A DNA stretch of 64,000 bases from Pseudomonas silvicola (GCF_026651855.1 NZ_CP093280.1:3202001-3266000), one strand, 5' to 3'; numbered from the stretch's first letter, positions 33,859 to 43,827 are shown. The notes: a model not told the origin generated them from the letters alone. Program-made: numbers and translations.

Positions 33859-34680
33859 ATGCACGCTGCCACTCTGATGAAGGACGAGGTGCCGATTCGC
33901 GCGGTGAGCCGTAGCCTTGCGGTGCTCAAACTGATTAATGCCCATGGCCAGCTCTCGATGACCGAGATCTCGCGACTGTCGCAGTTGCCCTATCCGACCA
34001 CCAGCCGGATCGTGCAGACCCTGGTGCACGAAGGCATGATCCAGTGCGATCTGGGGCGCAAGCGTTACTACCCCACGGAGTTGGTCAAGACGCTTTCCGC
34101 AAGCTATGTCGACCATGGCGATATCCGCGACGTTGCGCGGCCTTATTTGATGGAGCTCACGCGCCAGCACAACTGGCCGTTCATGATCACCAATCAGGTG
34201 GGCCACTCGGTGCAGATTCAGGATTCGACCTATGGCGAAACGTCGACATCCTTCAACTGTTATCCCAGTGGTTATCGCTTGCCGTTGCTGGGCTGTGCCG
34301 CCGGGCATGCGTATCTGGCCTTCGTCGAAGACGACGTGCGGGACTGTCTGCTGCGTGGCCTGGAGCGTCTGGGCACGCAGCACCATGCCTTGGGCCGGTT
34401 TTGCCACGGCGATTATGCGCAGAGTATCCGCCGCTGTGGTTTTGCCGCCTACGAACGTTCCATGTACACCGCCAATCCGGGCAAGACCTCTGCTATCGCG
34501 GTGCCGCTGGTGCGCGATGGCGGGCGGTTGGCGCAGTTATCCATCAGCTATATCAGTTCGGCGATGAGCATGGCTGAAGCTGTGAAACGCTACGCCGAAC
34601 CACTGATGATCCATGCGGCCAGGATTGAATCGCACTTTCGCAAAGACACCTGGCCTGATCGTCTGTCGAACATCGCCTGA
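33859..34680 (+). CDS. IclR-family regulator (MhpR-like)
   Basis: This 273-residue protein has an HTH at MTEISRLSQLPYPTTSRIVQTLVHEGMI and an effector domain from ~85 (VARPYLMELTRQHNWPFMITNQVG). The ATG at 33859 has GGAGG seven bases upstream; an earlier in-frame start lacks one. It lies between the hydroxyacid dehydrogenase and the alpha/beta hydrolase, all on the plus strand, and may control both. Confidence 0.9.
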   Translation: MHAATLMKDEVPIRAVSRSLAVLKLINAHGQLSMTEISRLSQLPYPTTSRIVQTLVHEGMIQCDLGRKRYYPTELVKTLSASYVDHGDIRDVARPYLMELTRQHNWPFMITNQVGHSVQIQDSTYGETSTSFNCYPSGYRLPLLGCAAGHAYLAFVEDDVRDCLLRGLERLGTQHHALGRFCHGDYAQSIRRCGFAAYERSMYTANPGKTSAIAVPLVRDGGRLAQLSISYISSAMSMAEAVKRYAEPLMIHAARIESHFRKDTWPDRLSNIA

Positions 34681-34752
34681 CACTGCGCTTGAGTTGCAAA
34701 CGGTGCCATGGGATCACCCGCACTTCACGATGCGTTGATCCCAGGAGTCCGA

Positions 34753-35562
34753 ATGACAATCAAATGTGGTTACGTCGATACCGAGCACGGCCAGATTCAT
34801 TATCGTTTCAGTCGTGCATCTTCATCCGGGGCGCCCACCGTGGTGTACCTGCACAAGTCGGCCAGTTCCTCGCGCATGTTCGAGGCGACAATCGTCGGGC
34901 TGGCCAGTGACTACAATGGCTATGCGCTGGACATGCCTGGATTTGGTCAGTCGTTCGACCCGCAAGATGTGCCCGCCATTGCCTGGTATGTCGACATCTT
35001 CATTCAGGCGCTGGATCGCCTGAACATCGAGCGCTTTCATCTGGTTGGCCATCACACCGGAGGCTGCATTGCGGGGGAAATGGCCGTGCTGCACCCTAAA
35101 CGCGTCTTGAGCATGACGATGATCGGCCCCACCTTGCTTAGCGCCGAAGAGCGCGAGCAGTTTCGCTCCCATTACTCCACGCCGTTCAACAAGCCACTGG
35201 CCGACGGCTCGCATCTGCAATTGACCTGGGACTACCTGCGGCGGATGGGGGTAGGGGAATCACTCGCCCTGCATCAACGCGAGTGCCTTGACCACGCACG
35301 TGCCTGGCACGGCCGGACTCAGGCCTATCGAACGGTATGGGACCAGGACTTCATCGCACACTTTTTACAGGTGCAGTGCCCGATGCTGGCGCTGTGTGCG
35401 ACAGACGACGTGCTATGGCTTTATTTCCAGCGCGTTCGTCAACTGCGCCCTGAAGTGAGTTGCGAGGTGATCAGGGGCGCCAATTTCGAGCCGGATCTCG
35501 ACGCTCCGAGTACCGTCAGTGCATTGCGCGGGTTTTTGGCAGGCTGCAAGTCGCGTCTTTAA
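34753..35562 (+). CDS. Alpha/beta-hydrolase-fold protein with altered catalytic residues
   Basis: This 269-residue protein has the alpha/beta-hydrolase fold of the C-C hydrolase/haloalkane branch (VVYLHKSASSSRMFE, LDMPGFGQS). The nucleophile elbow reads GHHTGG (99-104), so His101 is where Ser normally sits. The C-terminal GH-F catalytic-His motif reads GANFEPDLDAP (Asn244). An Asp remains (TDD at 218-219). It may be a non-hydrolytic member or use other chemistry. AGGAG precedes the ATG at 34753. The IclR gene is just upstream. Confidence 0.8.
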   Translation: MTIKCGYVDTEHGQIHYRFSRASSSGAPTVVYLHKSASSSRMFEATIVGLASDYNGYALDMPGFGQSFDPQDVPAIAWYVDIFIQALDRLNIERFHLVGHHTGGCIAGEMAVLHPKRVLSMTMIGPTLLSAEEREQFRSHYSTPFNKPLADGSHLQLTWDYLRRMGVGESLALHQRECLDHARAWHGRTQAYRTVWDQDFIAHFLQVQCPMLALCATDDVLWLYFQRVRQLRPEVSCEVIRGANFEPDLDAPSTVSALRGFLAGCKSRL

Positions 35563-35810
35563 TCACCAGCCGAACAATATTTTCCGACTGCCGAGAAGTG
35601 CACGTTGGCGAACAGCGTGTACTCGGTGCTTGTGTCAGGTTTAGTTGCGCCTGAATCAGAGCCGCAAGCGACCCTGGTCATCTATCCGAAGTCGTCCAAG
35701 CGGCCGCAAAGACCAGGCAGCGCAACCACGTTGCTGCGACACACACTGCCCATATCACAAGACAACCATCAGAACGTTTACGCGCAGAATTCGCGCGACG
35801 GGGAGTGTTC

Positions 35811-37155
35811 ATGCAGACTTTGGCTCGGGTGGCCGTACTTTCCATTGGCGGCATTATTTGCACAGGCGTTGTCACTCGCACCCAGGCGGCGGGTTTCATC
35901 GAAGACAGCAAGGCCACGGTGATGTTTCGCAACACCTACTACAACGACGATTACCGAGAAGGCTCCGGCGTGAGCAAACTGGAAGAGTGGGGCCAGGGTT
36001 TACAGCTCAACTACACCTCGGGCTTCACGCAAGGCACCGTCGGTTTCGGTCTGGATGCCATCGGTCAATACGGCCTGCGCTTGGATGGTGGAGGACAGGC
36101 GTCGGCCACTGGCCCCGGCACAGACTTCGCTGCGGGCGGCGATGATCGTCAGCCAACCAACATGTTCCCACGGGACAGTGACGGCAGCTCGGTGAACCAG
36201 TTCGGTACATTGAGCCTGGGCGCCAAGATGAAGATTGCCAACACCGAAATTCATACCGGTGTGCTGCAACCCTACTTGCCGGTGGTGAATTACATCGACG
36301 GACGCTTGCTGCCCCAGCTGTTCCAGGGCACACAGATTACGTCCACCGACATCGCAGGGCTGACCGCCACGGTGGGCCAGATCGACAAGGTGAAGGACCG
36401 GGGCTCCAGCAGTTACGACAACATGAAGATCAGCGGAGCGGTCGGCGACAGCAACGTGTTTCGCTTTGCCGGTGCAGACTATCAACTGACCAAAGCGTTG
36501 AAAGTCCAATACTATTACGGCGGCCTGAAGGACTTCTACAAACAGCACTTTCTCGGTGCTGTCCATAAGTGGGACCTGGGCCCAGGCGTACTGACCAGTG
36601 ATTTGCGTTACTTCAACAGCCGTCCCGACGGGGCGAATGGTCGGGGTGACAGCGAATTCTCCTCCAGCGGCTATTACGGCAATGGCGTCACCCGCGGCAA
36701 GATCGACAACGACATCTATAGCGGCTTGTTCAGTTACAAATACGGCGCACACACGCTTGCGCTGGGCTACCAGAAGAGTGAAGGCGAGAGCTACTTTCCG
36801 TCCATCAACAACGGCGCAGGCAGTGGTTTACCTGATCACCGACGGCATGCTAGGGCGCTTCGGTGCAGCTGGCGAGCGAGCCTGGCAAGGGCGCTATTAC
36901 TACGACTTCGCGGCGCTGGGCCTGCCCGGTTTGACGGCAGGGATGCACTACACCCGTGGCGATGAGATCAAAGCTGTCAATTACACCCGCAAGGAATACG
37001 AACGCATCAGCTTTTTGAGCTATGCGGTGCAGGGTGGTCCGCTGAAAGGATTGGGCGCAGTACTGAGCCAGTCGAAGTACAAAACTGATCAGGTCGGTAT
37101 TCGAAATCAGGATGAGTACAAACTCATGCTGACGTATCGGCTCAGTTTGCTTTAA
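35811..37155 (+). pseudogene. OprD-family outer-membrane porin, frameshifted
   Basis: The first reading frame gives a signal peptide (MQTLARVAVLSIGGIICTG..TQAA) and ~340 residues typical of OprD porins (GFIEDSKATVMFRNTYYNDDY, QYYYGGLKDFYKQHF). At about 36826 the frame breaks after SINNGAGS. The remainder, VYLITDGMLGRFGAAGE through the final strand KLMLTYRLSLL ending at 37155, continues in the next frame. Removing one G of the GG at 36826-36827 restores a full-length porin of ~448 aa. It is either a recent pseudogene, a phase-variable site or a sequencing error. Sugar-acid uptake across the outer membrane would be its expected role. Confidence 0.85.
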
Positions 37156-37227
37156 GTCTGTCTGGTCAGCTTGCATTCGGGCCGCGGTAGCGACTCGAAT
37201 GCTTGGCCTGTCGGCAAACCAGGTGTA

Positions 37228-38559
37228 CTAAAACTGACTCTGCACCTGCAGACCCAGCACCCAGGCATCGTCGACGTTCTTCACGCCACCCGGATCCTTC
37301 ACGTACTGAAGGTTCGGCATCACGCTCATCCAGCCGGTGGCGTGGACGCGGTAATGCAGTTCAGCCTGATACTGATCATGCTGCTGCGGCACATAACTGG
37401 CATCGTCATACGTCAGGCCGCTGAGTTCATTGGCGTTCTTGGCATTACGCAAAAACCGGGAACTCACCTGCATTCGCGCGATACCCACGCCCAATTCATC
37501 TTGCGGGCGAGTATCGAAGGGGCCCGTATAGACCATGCTGACCTTCTGATAGCCAACGACGGGGGTTGTTTGTCGGTCGTGGAAGGTGGCGCTGGCCACC
37601 AGCGTCAGGCCCCGGCTGCGGTCACCGCCAACGTCGGTCAACTGCTGCTTTGCGACGACCCACCAACCGTCCCGACGGTCACGCTTGCGGTAATCGTTGC
37701 CACTGATGGCCGCGCTTTTCCCGAACTCATCGTCATAGACATCAGCAACGGCGGCGGTTGTTTTGTAATAACCCAGGCGATACTCACCGGGCAGTCCGTC
37801 GAGCGTCGGTTTCCAAAGCAACTCGACAGGGAACTGCCCGCCGTTTGTGCCGTTGGGGTTGAGCCTGAAACCATTGCTGTTGTCCAGGTTCTCGGAATTG
37901 ATCGCATAGGCGCCGGCCTGCACGTACCAGTCGGGGGCGACGCGATATCGCAGTCGCGCGCCCCAGGAGCTGATGGGGCCGTTGTGAATGCTGCTGACGT
38001 AGTTGCCCGGTTGAGCGCCACAGAACGCCACGTTCTGGAACAGGCAGTCCTCACTGGCGAAGTCGTCGCTGGAGGCCATACGCCCCAGTTTCAGATTGAA
38101 CGTGTCCGCCAACCAGCCTTTGCTGACCCACAGCTCGCTAAGTCGGGTGACGCTACCGCGCCCGTGAATCTCCTGCACCGAACCCAGCCCTGAGGCGCGA
38201 GGATCGTTGATGTCATCGTCGAGCGTATCGCCGTTACGGTTGGCAACCGCGATGGAGAATGCTGCGTCCGCCCAGCCCCACAACTTTTGTAAATCGATAT
38301 CGGCCCCGATGCTGAACTGATCGGTGTAACGGGTGGGATGTCCGGCGCCCGAGTAGCCGCCGCGCAACAAGGTTGCAGTTTCACCGATATAGCCCAGCTT
38401 GATATCGACACCTTGTTGCAAAAGGTCGGTGCGTAAGCCGCCCCAGTCGCCGGTCATCCAGCGTGACTGAGACGCGAAAGCGCTATCCGCCAGCGCCTGA
38501 TCAGATACTCCCCAAATCCCGCATGCAATGGCGATGCAGGCAAATGGCACTCGTTTCAT
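37228..38559 (-). CDS. OprB-family carbohydrate porin
   Basis: This 443-residue outer-membrane porin starts with a signal peptide (MKRVPFACIAIACGIWGVSDQALA). The OprB hallmarks are WMTGDWGGLRTDLLQQGVDIKLGYIGE at the mature N-terminus, repeated beta-strand patterns and a C-terminal aromatic residue (VLGLQVQSQF). It forms a sugar-selective channel. It is convergent with the broken OprD gene and may be the main entry route for the substrates of neighbouring operons. Confidence 0.92.
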   Translation of the reverse strand: MKRVPFACIAIACGIWGVSDQALADSAFASQSRWMTGDWGGLRTDLLQQGVDIKLGYIGETATLLRGGYSGAGHPTRYTDQFSIGADIDLQKLWGWADAAFSIAVANRNGDTLDDDINDPRASGLGSVQEIHGRGSVTRLSELWVSKGWLADTFNLKLGRMASSDDFASEDCLFQNVAFCGAQPGNYVSSIHNGPISSWGARLRYRVAPDWYVQAGAYAINSENLDNSNGFRLNPNGTNGGQFPVELLWKPTLDGLPGEYRLGYYKTTAAVADVYDDEFGKSAAISGNDYRKRDRRDGWWVVAKQQLTDVGGDRSRGLTLVASATFHDRQTTPVVGYQKVSMVYTGPFDTRPQDELGVGIARMQVSSRFLRNAKNANELSGLTYDDASYVPQQHDQYQAELHYRVHATGWMSVMPNLQYVKDPGGVKNVDDAWVLGLQVQSQF

Positions 38560-38887
38560 CTTTATTCCTTCGTGCAGGTAGAAGTGGGGCCACGCTCTAT
38601 GAGTGCGTGTCCCAGTGACGCCGTGGTTTTACGCAGCCTTACGGCCTCTCTAATGGCTCAGACGGGCACCGCTCATGCACGGTTTACCCGTGTGAGGGTG
38701 TGGTTTGTTCATCAGGATCAGGGACGCAATACAGAACACGAGAAGCCCTATTGAGCCTCGGCGCGGGTAAGGGTGTTCCGCGCGACGCCGTTCAACGAGC
38801 CGCAGCCCTTTCATTGCTGCGGGGCTCGTAGAGGGCGGCAGTGTGCCAAAATGATACTTTAAATATCAATAAATGATTTAAATAGCA
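38560..38887. other. Intergenic region upstream of the OprB-type porin
   Basis: This 328-bp gap contains the porin promoter. A hairpin-like sequence around 38797-38830 (GAGCCGCAG with CTGCGGGGCTC) may end transcription from the GntR gene, followed by an AT-rich block. No RNA gene or credible small gene seen. Confidence 0.5.
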
Positions 38888-39637
38888 TCAGTTGCTATCA
38901 GTGAATCCTGTCCATCTCAGCTCACTGAGGTAGTCATAAGCGTCAGTGACCATCCACGAGCGACGGACTTCAACCGGGCGGTTTTCCAGATCGAAAGCGA
39001 CGCGTACCACCAGCAGGACGGAGTGACCCACCGGCAAGTCGAGAATCTCGGCAACGTCTGCTGGCAGCGTGCAAGCCTGCAGTCGATCTTCCACGCGAGC
39101 GATCGATACCCCGCACTGACGCTCCAGAAAGGAATAGATGAGGTGGGACGAGGTGTCGGACTCACCCCATTCCTTTTCCATGATCCGCTTGAGCGGGAAT
39201 GCAATGGTTTCCAGTAGCAACGGGCGCTCATCCAGCAGGCGCAGGCGACGAAGCCGGTAAACGAACTCACCCGATTTGAGTTCAAGGGCCGAGGTTTCCT
39301 GCTCGTCAGCGTTCGCGCGCTCACGCAACAGGATCTTGTCGACCGGCAACCTTCGCTGCCCGTCGCTGCGATTGACCAGCCTGAAAAAGCTGGTGAAGGC
39401 GCGCTCATCCGTGGCGCGCGAGACAAACGTGCCCCGGCCGCGATGACGCGTGACAAGCCCCTGACCGCTCAGTACATCGAAGGCCTTGCGCACGGTGCCG
39501 ACGCTTACGTTGAACTCCCGCGCGAGCGCTTCCTCGCCGGGCAGCAACTGGCCAGGTAGAAATGTGCCGTTGACGATCCGCTCGCGCAGGTGGCTGGCGA
39601 GGCGTACAAATACGGGGCGCAAGTCAAGTTCGGTCAA
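38888..39637 (-). CDS. GntR/HutC-family regulator with UTRA domain
   Basis: This 249-residue protein has a winged HTH (LAREFNVSVGTVRKAFDVLSGQGLVTRHRGRGTFV, ~35-70) and a UTRA effector domain that binds small molecules (VYRLRRLRLLDERPLLLETIAFP, SVLLVVRVAFDLENRPVEVRRSW). It is divergent from the dehydratase at 39751 and probably represses it and the permease at 41075. Confidence 0.92.
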   Translation of the reverse strand: MTELDLRPVFVRLASHLRERIVNGTFLPGQLLPGEEALAREFNVSVGTVRKAFDVLSGQGLVTRHRGRGTFVSRATDERAFTSFFRLVNRSDGQRRLPVDKILLRERANADEQETSALELKSGEFVYRLRRLRLLDERPLLLETIAFPLKRIMEKEWGESDTSSHLIYSFLERQCGVSIARVEDRLQACTLPADVAEILDLPVGHSVLLVVRVAFDLENRPVEVRRSWMVTDAYDYLSELRWTGFTDSN

Positions 39638-39750
39638 TTTTTAAATCTCTACAGAATATAGATTTTACTACCTAAAATTTGATTCCCGTGCTGGAACCCT
39701 ATTCCTATAGTACCTGAGACCGGCCTTCCGGCTTCTTCAGGAGTTCTATA

Positions 39751-40929
39751 GTGAATAATAAAATCCATCGTATTGCTTCAGTGGAAGCGCTTCACGTCGG
39801 GCAATTTCTGTACGCCCGTATCCGCACCGAAGCCGGGTTGACGGGATACGGCGAAGCCGGCTCCTGGGGGCACATTGAGGCGGCCAAGGCGGCTCTGGAG
39901 AAGTTTGGGAAGTACCTCGTCGGCAAGGATGCGAACCAGATCGAGCACCACTGGAATGTGATGCAACGCTTCTCACATTTCCGGGGCACTGCGATTAACG
40001 CCGCCGTTTCGGCTATCGATATCGCGTTGTGGGATCTGCTCGGCAAGCGCTTGCAGGTGCCGGTGTGGCAATTGCTCGGCGGCGCGTATCGAAACAAGTT
40101 GCGCGTCTATGGCCATGTGTACGCTGAAACGCTTGACGAGGTGCTGGAGGATTGCAAACGCCTGCGCGAAGAAGGCTTCACAGCGGTAGGGCATATCAAC
40201 CCGTTTCTTGACGAGCCCGAAGGCGAAACCTATTTCCGGTCCCATGCCGGCAAGGTACGCGACGCCAAGGAGCGCGTCATGGCGTTCCGCGACGCCGTTG
40301 GCCCCGATGTGGATCTGCTGATCGAGATGCACCGCCGGCTCAATCCCGCTGAAGCGATCGCGATCGGCAATGTGCTTGAGGAGCTTACGCCGATGTGGCT
40401 TGAAGACCCACTGCGGCCTGAGTTCTACGCCCAGATGACTCAGGTTGGAAGCGCCATCGGTATTCCCATTGCCACCGGCGAGCGTTTCAGCAGTCCGGCT
40501 GAATTCCAGACGCAACTCTCAGGCGGTGGCGTGCGTTACGCCAGGGCCTCCGTCTGTGTCTGTGGCGGTATTACCGGTGCGAAGAAAATCGCTGCGTTGG
40601 CAGAGTCGCAAAATATCGATGTCGCACCGCACAACCCGCTGTCGCCCATCAGTCTGGCGGCGTGCATGCAGTTGGGTGCCTCGATCCCAAACTTTGCCAT
40701 TCAGGAATACCCGACCGGGTTTGAAAACCTTGTGCTCAAGTCGGGGAACAGGTTGCTGGGCGCTGATCTGGTCAAGGATTATCCCGTTCCTCAAGCAGGC
40801 TTTATCAACATTCCCGACGCCCCGGGTATCGGTATTGAGTTGGTCGATGACGTCGAGCACAAGCGAGCACCGCTGTATCGGCCGGTGTCCATGCGCTTGA
40901 CCAGCGATGGTGCACCTCTGGATCAATAA
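39751..40929 (+). CDS. Mandelate-racemase-family sugar-acid dehydratase (galactonate/DgoD-like)
   Basis: This 392-residue enolase-superfamily enzyme has LIEMHRRLNPAEA (a DgoD-type xMHxR metal/catalytic strand), WLEDPLRPE, IATGERFSS, CGGITGAKKIAALAES and APHNPLSPISLAACMQLGA. The His in APHNP and the His in EMHRR are the expected catalytic pair for an aldonate dehydratase. It pairs with an ACS permease (41075) and a GntR regulator, like dgo loci. D-galactonate or a similar aldonate is the likely substrate; not certain. Confidence 0.87.
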   Translation: MNNKIHRIASVEALHVGQFLYARIRTEAGLTGYGEAGSWGHIEAAKAALEKFGKYLVGKDANQIEHHWNVMQRFSHFRGTAINAAVSAIDIALWDLLGKRLQVPVWQLLGGAYRNKLRVYGHVYAETLDEVLEDCKRLREEGFTAVGHINPFLDEPEGETYFRSHAGKVRDAKERVMAFRDAVGPDVDLLIEMHRRLNPAEAIAIGNVLEELTPMWLEDPLRPEFYAQMTQVGSAIGIPIATGERFSSPAEFQTQLSGGGVRYARASVCVCGGITGAKKIAALAESQNIDVAPHNPLSPISLAACMQLGASIPNFAIQEYPTGFENLVLKSGNRLLGADLVKDYPVPQAGFINIPDAPGIGIELVDDVEHKRAPLYRPVSMRLTSDGAPLDQ

Positions 40930-41074
40930 GCATTTATCCAGGTGGCTCAGGACGAACACGGCCGTACCCGCGGATCGACTTCTTGAGCCCCTCTGTTTCT
41001 TCTGCGAGCAAGCGGCTCTGTCCTTTCACAAGGCCAGGCCAACAACAATTACAGATTCGCTGGAGCAAGCTGAT

Positions 41075-42373
41075 ATGAATCGTTTGAACGTTGACAACAA
41101 CACGGGACGTAGCCGTTGGTGGGTTGTATTGCCGATGGTGTTCATGGTCTACATGCTGGCCTATTTTGATCGTGTAAACATTGGTATGGCGTTGCCGCAC
41201 ATGTCTGCCGAATTGAATCTGACGCCTGTTCAGGCAGGGTGGATCGGCGGCGGTTTTGCCTGGGGTTACGCGCTGACGCAACTGCTGGCTGGATGGTTGG
41301 CGCTCATCCTCGGGCCACGCCGCTTGATCGGTATCTGCCTGTTCCTGTTTGGTGGCGCGGCCATGCTGACCGCTTTTGCACAGGATTTCTGGCAGGTGTT
41401 GGGCGTGCGTATCCTGCTGGGGGCTGCCGAAGGCCCGGTGTACGCCGCGACGTCGTTGCTGCTTGCCCAGTGGTTCATCAAGGCCGAGCGTGGACGCGCT
41501 TTCGGTATCTGGAATCTGGGAGCGCCTCTGGGTGGTTTCCTCGCAGGGCCGATCTCTGGGGCACTGATCGCCCATCACGACTGGCGCATCATGTTAATCG
41601 TGGAAGGGCTGCCGGCCTGGCTACTTTGCTTGGCCTGGTTCAAGGCCATTCCCAGCAGGATTGAAACCGCGAAGTGGCTATCCGGCAATGATCGCGACGC
41701 GATAAAGCAAGAGCTGAATAGCGAGCAGGCCGATCTGCGACAGCCTGAAAGTGACAAATGGTGGACGATCTTCAGCGAGCCCGCGGTCTGGTGGCTGACC
41801 ATCGGATTCGGCCTGAACACCATTCTGCTGTACGGGATTACGCTGTGGCTGCCCAGCATCATGAAATCCTACGGCCAATTGAGTGAAACCATGATTGGCT
41901 TCATTTCAGGGGCGCCCTTCGTGATGACGATGTTCGGGATCTGGTACATCTGCCGACGTTCAGACCGTCACGGCATGGAGCGGCGCTGGCATGCGGCGAT
42001 CCCTACCATGGCCAGCGGCTTGATCGTTATCGCAGCTGCGATGGTGCCCGCGTCCTTGTTCTGGATTCAAATCGTCCTGTTCCTGATGATGGGCTTCACC
42101 CTGAAAATGCTGATGCCGCTCATCTTTGCGCGTCTGACCGAAATCCTGCCTACGCGCAAAGCCATGCCCGCCGTCGCCTTTGTCAGTGGGATAGGAAACT
42201 TGATCGGTCAATTTCTCGGGCCGCTGTTGGTGGGATATATCCGCTCGGCATCCACTGACTATCGCGCGTCTCTACTGTGTTTGGGCTGCTGCAGCCTGCT
42301 GGGCGGAATAGCCATTGCGTTTGCCAGGTCCAGGAGTGAGCCCCGTCATGAAGTGATTGAGCAGGTCAACTGA
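41075..42373 (+). CDS. ACS-family MFS sugar-acid permease
   Basis: This 432-residue permease shows AYFDRVNIGMALPHMSAELNLTPVQAGWIGGGFAWGYALTQLLAGWLA and LGAAEGPVYAATSLLLAQWF. The ATG at 41075 has GGAG nine bases upstream; the conserved part begins soon after. It shares an operon with the DgoD-like dehydratase. A clear terminator follows at 42388. Confidence 0.88.
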   Translation: MNRLNVDNNTGRSRWWVVLPMVFMVYMLAYFDRVNIGMALPHMSAELNLTPVQAGWIGGGFAWGYALTQLLAGWLALILGPRRLIGICLFLFGGAAMLTAFAQDFWQVLGVRILLGAAEGPVYAATSLLLAQWFIKAERGRAFGIWNLGAPLGGFLAGPISGALIAHHDWRIMLIVEGLPAWLLCLAWFKAIPSRIETAKWLSGNDRDAIKQELNSEQADLRQPESDKWWTIFSEPAVWWLTIGFGLNTILLYGITLWLPSIMKSYGQLSETMIGFISGAPFVMTMFGIWYICRRSDRHGMERRWHAAIPTMASGLIVIAAAMVPASLFWIQIVLFLMMGFTLKMLMPLIFARLTEILPTRKAMPAVAFVSGIGNLIGQFLGPLLVGYIRSASTDYRASLLCLGCCSLLGGIAIAFARSRSEPRHEVIEQVN

Positions 42374-42387
42374 AACACGTTGTACAG

Positions 42388-42407
42388 GCGAGCCGATTAC
42401 GGCTCGC
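42388..42407 (+). terminator. Intrinsic terminator of the dehydratase/permease operon
   Basis: GCGAGCC and GGCTCGC form a perfect 7-bp stem with a 6-nt loop, followed by a short T-rich tract, 14 bases after the permease stop. Confidence 0.7.
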
Positions 42408-42622
42408 TTTCCCACTGTTTTTGACGGTGCAGGACATCGTCACATTGAATCAACCCGTTGCTCACACCTGGCGAACGAATTCGCGCCTGCCGGTATATCA
42501 GCGTCAACGCGTGATAACCCGATCACCGTACCAATCCCTTATCCGATCTGGTCACCAACGTCAGCGGCAAGACACTCCGCCGGCCATGGGGGACCTGGAG
42601 TGGAAAAACCTGCAAGGCTGGT

Positions 42623-43648
42623 TTATCGCTCAGACGGTGCGGGCCCGGTGCTGCCACGCACATAAAGTTGGGTGTCAACGCGAGTCAGCGAGGCATGGGG
42701 TTTGCCGGCCAGCGTGTCGAGCAAGCATTGGCCGGCCTGCTCAGCCATGTCCTCCAGCGCCACGCGCATCGTGGTCAGCGGCGGCGAGAGGTGTGCGGCG
42801 TAATCGAAGTCGTTGAAGCCCGCTACCGATAAATCTTCCGGAACCCGGACCCCGAGTGCCTGCGCTGCCAGCAATGCGCCGAACGCCAACAGGTCGTTAC
42901 CACAGATAATCGCCGTGGGCCGTGGCTTCATGGCCAGCAGGCGAGCCGTCGCTTCCCGCGCCTCGTTCAGATTGAAGGCGCTGTCGATCAGCCATTGCGG
43001 TTTCAGTTCAAGCCCCGCCATTTGCATACGCGCGCGCGTGCCCGCGATACGGTCAGACGCTCGGTCGTTCGATGGCGGTGTACCGACGATCATCGCAATG
43101 CGCGTGTGCCCCAGATCCAGCAAGTGTTGGGCGATTTCCTCGGCGACCGCGAGGTTGTCGAAACCGACGCTGAGCCGTGTTTCATCCAGCGACCATGCCT
43201 GGACGCACGGAATCTTCTGCCGCTCGATACGTTCCCACATCCGAGGATCGTGACGTTGCCCGACCACCATCAGCGCGTCGACGCCATGGGCGAGCAGCGT
43301 GGTGACTTCCTTCAACTCCACTTGCGGGTCGAAACCGGAACTGGCGACCAGCAAGGTGTACCCGGCGCGATGAACCGTGCGCTGAAACGCAGCGATCGGG
43401 CGGGCGAACGTTTCAGTGGCCAAAGTGGGCACCACGGCGCCAATGGTCATGCTGCGCCGCGATGACAAGGTCCGCGCCGCGCCATTTACCACATAGCCGA
43501 GCTCGTCACAGGCCCGTTCGACCGCTTCACGTTTGCTGTCCTTGACGCCGGCCAGACCATTGAGCACGCGTGAAACGGTGGCTGTCGAAACCCCTGCGCG
43601 ATGGGCCACGTCGGAGAGACTGGGGTGGGAAGAGGTTGAGCTGTCCAG
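42623..43648 (-). CDS. LacI-family repressor of the tandem dehydratase operon
   Basis: This ~341-residue repressor has the headpiece SLSDVAHRAGVSTATVSRVLNGLAGV and a sugar-binding C-terminal domain. The first ordinary start (GTG at 43609) falls inside helix 1 of the HTH and would cut off SLSD. The frame stays open upstream to a stop, and the only usable codon there is CTG at 43648, with AAGG six to seven bases before it. I therefore extend to 43648. It is divergent from the tandem dehydratases, whose promoters carry three perfect TGTAAGCGCTTACA operators. Confidence 0.85.
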   Translation of the reverse strand: MDSSTSSHPSLSDVAHRAGVSTATVSRVLNGLAGVKDSKREAVERACDELGYVVNGAARTLSSRRSMTIGAVVPTLATETFARPIAAFQRTVHRAGYTLLVASSGFDPQVELKEVTTLLAHGVDALMVVGQRHDPRMWERIERQKIPCVQAWSLDETRLSVGFDNLAVAEEIAQHLLDLGHTRIAMIVGTPPSNDRASDRIAGTRARMQMAGLELKPQWLIDSAFNLNEAREATARLLAMKPRPTAIICGNDLLAFGALLAAQALGVRVPEDLSVAGFNDFDYAAHLSPPLTTMRVALEDMAEQAGQCLLDTLAGKPHASLTRVDTQLYVRGSTGPAPSER

Positions 43649-43716
43649 AAGGTTGCCTTATGCGTAATGAGCCAAGCGCGCATTCTGCGAGTTCCAACGA
43701 TAATTCGCAATGCAGC

Positions 43717-43730
43717 TGTAAGCGCTTACA
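43717..43730. promoter_or_regulatory. LacI operator O1
   Basis: TGTAAGCGCTTACA, a perfect 14-bp palindrome with the CG centre typical of LacI-family operators. It lies between the divergent LacI gene and dehydratase operon, 34 bp from O2 centre to centre. Confidence 0.85.
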
Positions 43731-43750
43731 AAAATGCTTGACCGATTATT

Positions 43751-43764
43751 TGTAAGCGCTTACA
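43751..43764. promoter_or_regulatory. LacI operator O2
   Basis: Second perfect TGTAAGCGCTTACA, 64 bp before the first tandem dehydratase start. It probably overlaps the operon promoter. Confidence 0.85.
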
Positions 43765-43827
43765 TTTTGTTTGCCTTATCGAAAGCCGCTCAACGTATTG
43801 CTCGACAAAAACAACAGGAGCACTCAG

